Part shown: in pieces, positions 22,281 to 22,771 of the stretch | Numbering within the stretch: position 1 is the first letter of the stretch | How the letters are laid out: the number at the start of each line of letters is the position of its first letter | Position numbers and translations under genes: made by a program | Assembly (NCBI GenBank): GCA_002084865.1 | Contig: NBMG01000001.1 | Location: 1 to 22,771, forward strand | Source of the DNA: Candidatus Atribacteria bacterium 4572_76 | GTDB taxonomy: Bacteria; Atribacterota; Phoenicimicrobiia; Phoenicimicrobiales; Phoenicimicrobiaceae | Direction of reading: 5' to 3' | Length of the DNA stretch: 22,771 nucleotides | Notes under the pieces: generated by a model | Told to the model about the DNA's origin: nothing | Databases searched by the model: none | Seen by the model: only the letters and a program-made list of their open reading frames with translations

Positions 22281-22316
22281 ATTTTACAAAAATTCTTTCA
22301 GGAAAGACGTTAATTT

Positions 22317-22340
22317 AATTGACCAATTGACCGATTAAAC
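22317..22340. repeat. CCAATT-word repeat, family W copy 4
   Basis: AATTGACCAATTGACCGATT starts 4 nt after the ancestral tadA stop (22313), matching the stop-proximal position of the other W copies. Confidence 0.55.
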
Positions 22341-22347
22341 CAGTAGT

Positions 22348-22423
22348 TAGTTTAAATATAAATTTTTAGTTGAAAGTTATCATTTTAGTTTAAATATAAA
22401 TTTTTAGTTGAAAGTTATCATTT
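22348..22423. repeat. 38-bp perfect tandem duplication
   Basis: Units 22348-22385 and 22386-22423 are identical: TAGTTTAAATATAAATTTTT then AGTTGAAAGTTATCATTT. It lies only 68 nt after the 25-bp duplication in tadA. The surrounding gap (22281-22712) has no gene. Confidence 0.97.
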
Positions 22424-22519
22424 ACAGCTAAAAACTTAAAACGAAAAGCTAAAAAACCATAATTCAAAACTCAAAACTTTTTTCTCAATTAAATTTTAAG
22501 TTTTAATTTTTGCTTCTTT
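22424..22519 (-). repeat. Dispersed intergenic repeat, family B copy 3 (inverted)
   Basis: On the minus strand: AAAGAAGCAAAAATTAAAAC, TTAAAATTTAATTGAG, AAAAAAGTTTTGAGTTTTG, AATTATGGTTTTTTAGC, TTTTAAGTTTTTAGCTGT. It follows copy 1 (17012-17115) over nearly its full length. Confidence 0.75.
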
Positions 22520-22670
22520 ATATTTTGATTTTACTATATAATATACGTGATAATGAAGATAAAACTTAATAAATAAAACATATATTTAAATTTTAAATTT
22601 TGAGCTATAGTTTTACGTTTTGCGCTTCTCGTTTTTCGCTATAAATTATACGCTATACGCTGGAATATAT

Positions 22671-22707
22671 ATACTAACGACTATTCACTATTCACCAATG
22701 ACTAATT
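22671..22707 (+). repeat. Family C repeat copy 3, directly upstream of tRNA-Ser
   Basis: ATACTAACGACTATTCACTA then TTCACCAATGACTAATT, ending 5 nt before the tRNA 5' end. A TATACT at 22670-22675 overlaps its start and could be a -10 box, but no clear -35 was found. Confidence 0.6.
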
Positions 22708-22712
22708 AAGAA

Positions 22713-22771
22713 GGAGAGGTGGCTGAGCCCGGCTGAAAGCGCTCGACTCGAAATCGAGTAGGCGGGTAGTC
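22713..22771 (+). tRNA. tRNA-Ser, anticodon CGA (partial, runs off the window)
   Basis: GGAGAGG acceptor strand, D-arm TGGCTGAGCCCGGCTGAAAG, anticodon arm CTCGA-CTCGAAA-TCGAG with anticodon CGA (reads UCG), then the start of a long variable arm. The T-arm and 3' acceptor lie beyond the window. Confidence 0.93.

Noticed and set aside
22281..22712. Signal recognition particle RNA downstream of tadA
   Set aside because: In some bacteria ffs follows tadA, but the stretch is filled with repeats and lacks the conserved SRP Alu or S-domain tetraloop sequence.

Overview
The window is an AT-rich bacterial chromosome segment made mostly of housekeeping genes: cell-wall enzymes, a complete peptide-type ABC transporter, folate C1 metabolism, tRNA modification, nucleoside salvage and three tRNA genes. 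Two exported proteins have signal peptides without a lipobox cysteine, and a Slt-type lytic transglycosylase lies close to a LysM/M23 endopeptidase, so a two-membraned anaerobe is plausible. The style resembles candidate-phylum genomes such as Atribacterota, but that is a weak inference because the window has no rRNA or ribosomal protein.

Layout. 1-141: remnant of a REP-associated (Y1/HUH) transposase. 200-2390: a TPR-Slt lytic transglycosylase split by a one-base frameshift. 2456-3099: a small zinc-ribbon protein and a 59-residue excisionase-type HTH protein. 3185-4645: an exported protein with five LysM repeats and an M23 peptidase. 4794-10517: a family-5 solute-binding protein with its own terminator, then a separately promoted permease/permease/ATPase/ATPase block. 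10805-11317: CarD-like regulator. 11623-13123: folD and an OsmC-family gene. 13252-15132 (minus): mnmG. 15820-15913: tRNA-Ser(GCT), followed by an unrecognised 219-residue protein. 17206-19649: deoD, an MBL-fold hydrolase and a DUF1624-type membrane protein. 19732-21141 (minus): murD. 21708-22276: tRNA-Arg(ACG) followed by tadA, whose product modifies that tRNA. 22713 to the end: partial tRNA-Ser(CGA).

Most of the unusual signal is between the genes. I found several families of dispersed intergenic repeats by eye: family A, 55-110 bp, made of words such as ACGAGATACGATTC (four full copies plus one partial copy carrying an inserted hairpin); family B, about 65-105 bp (three copies); family C, about 35 bp, just upstream of deoD and two tRNA genes; family W, CCAATT words at or just after stop codons; and several REP-like palindromes. 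A 25-bp tandem duplication has rewritten the C-terminus of TadA.

No defence island, prophage, CRISPR array or biosynthetic cluster is visible. The best candidates for something undescribed are the repeat families with their positional bias, the mobile-looking hairpin, the altered TadA tail, a FolD that appears to lack the cyclohydrolase lysine, and the unrecognised protein next to tRNA-Ser.
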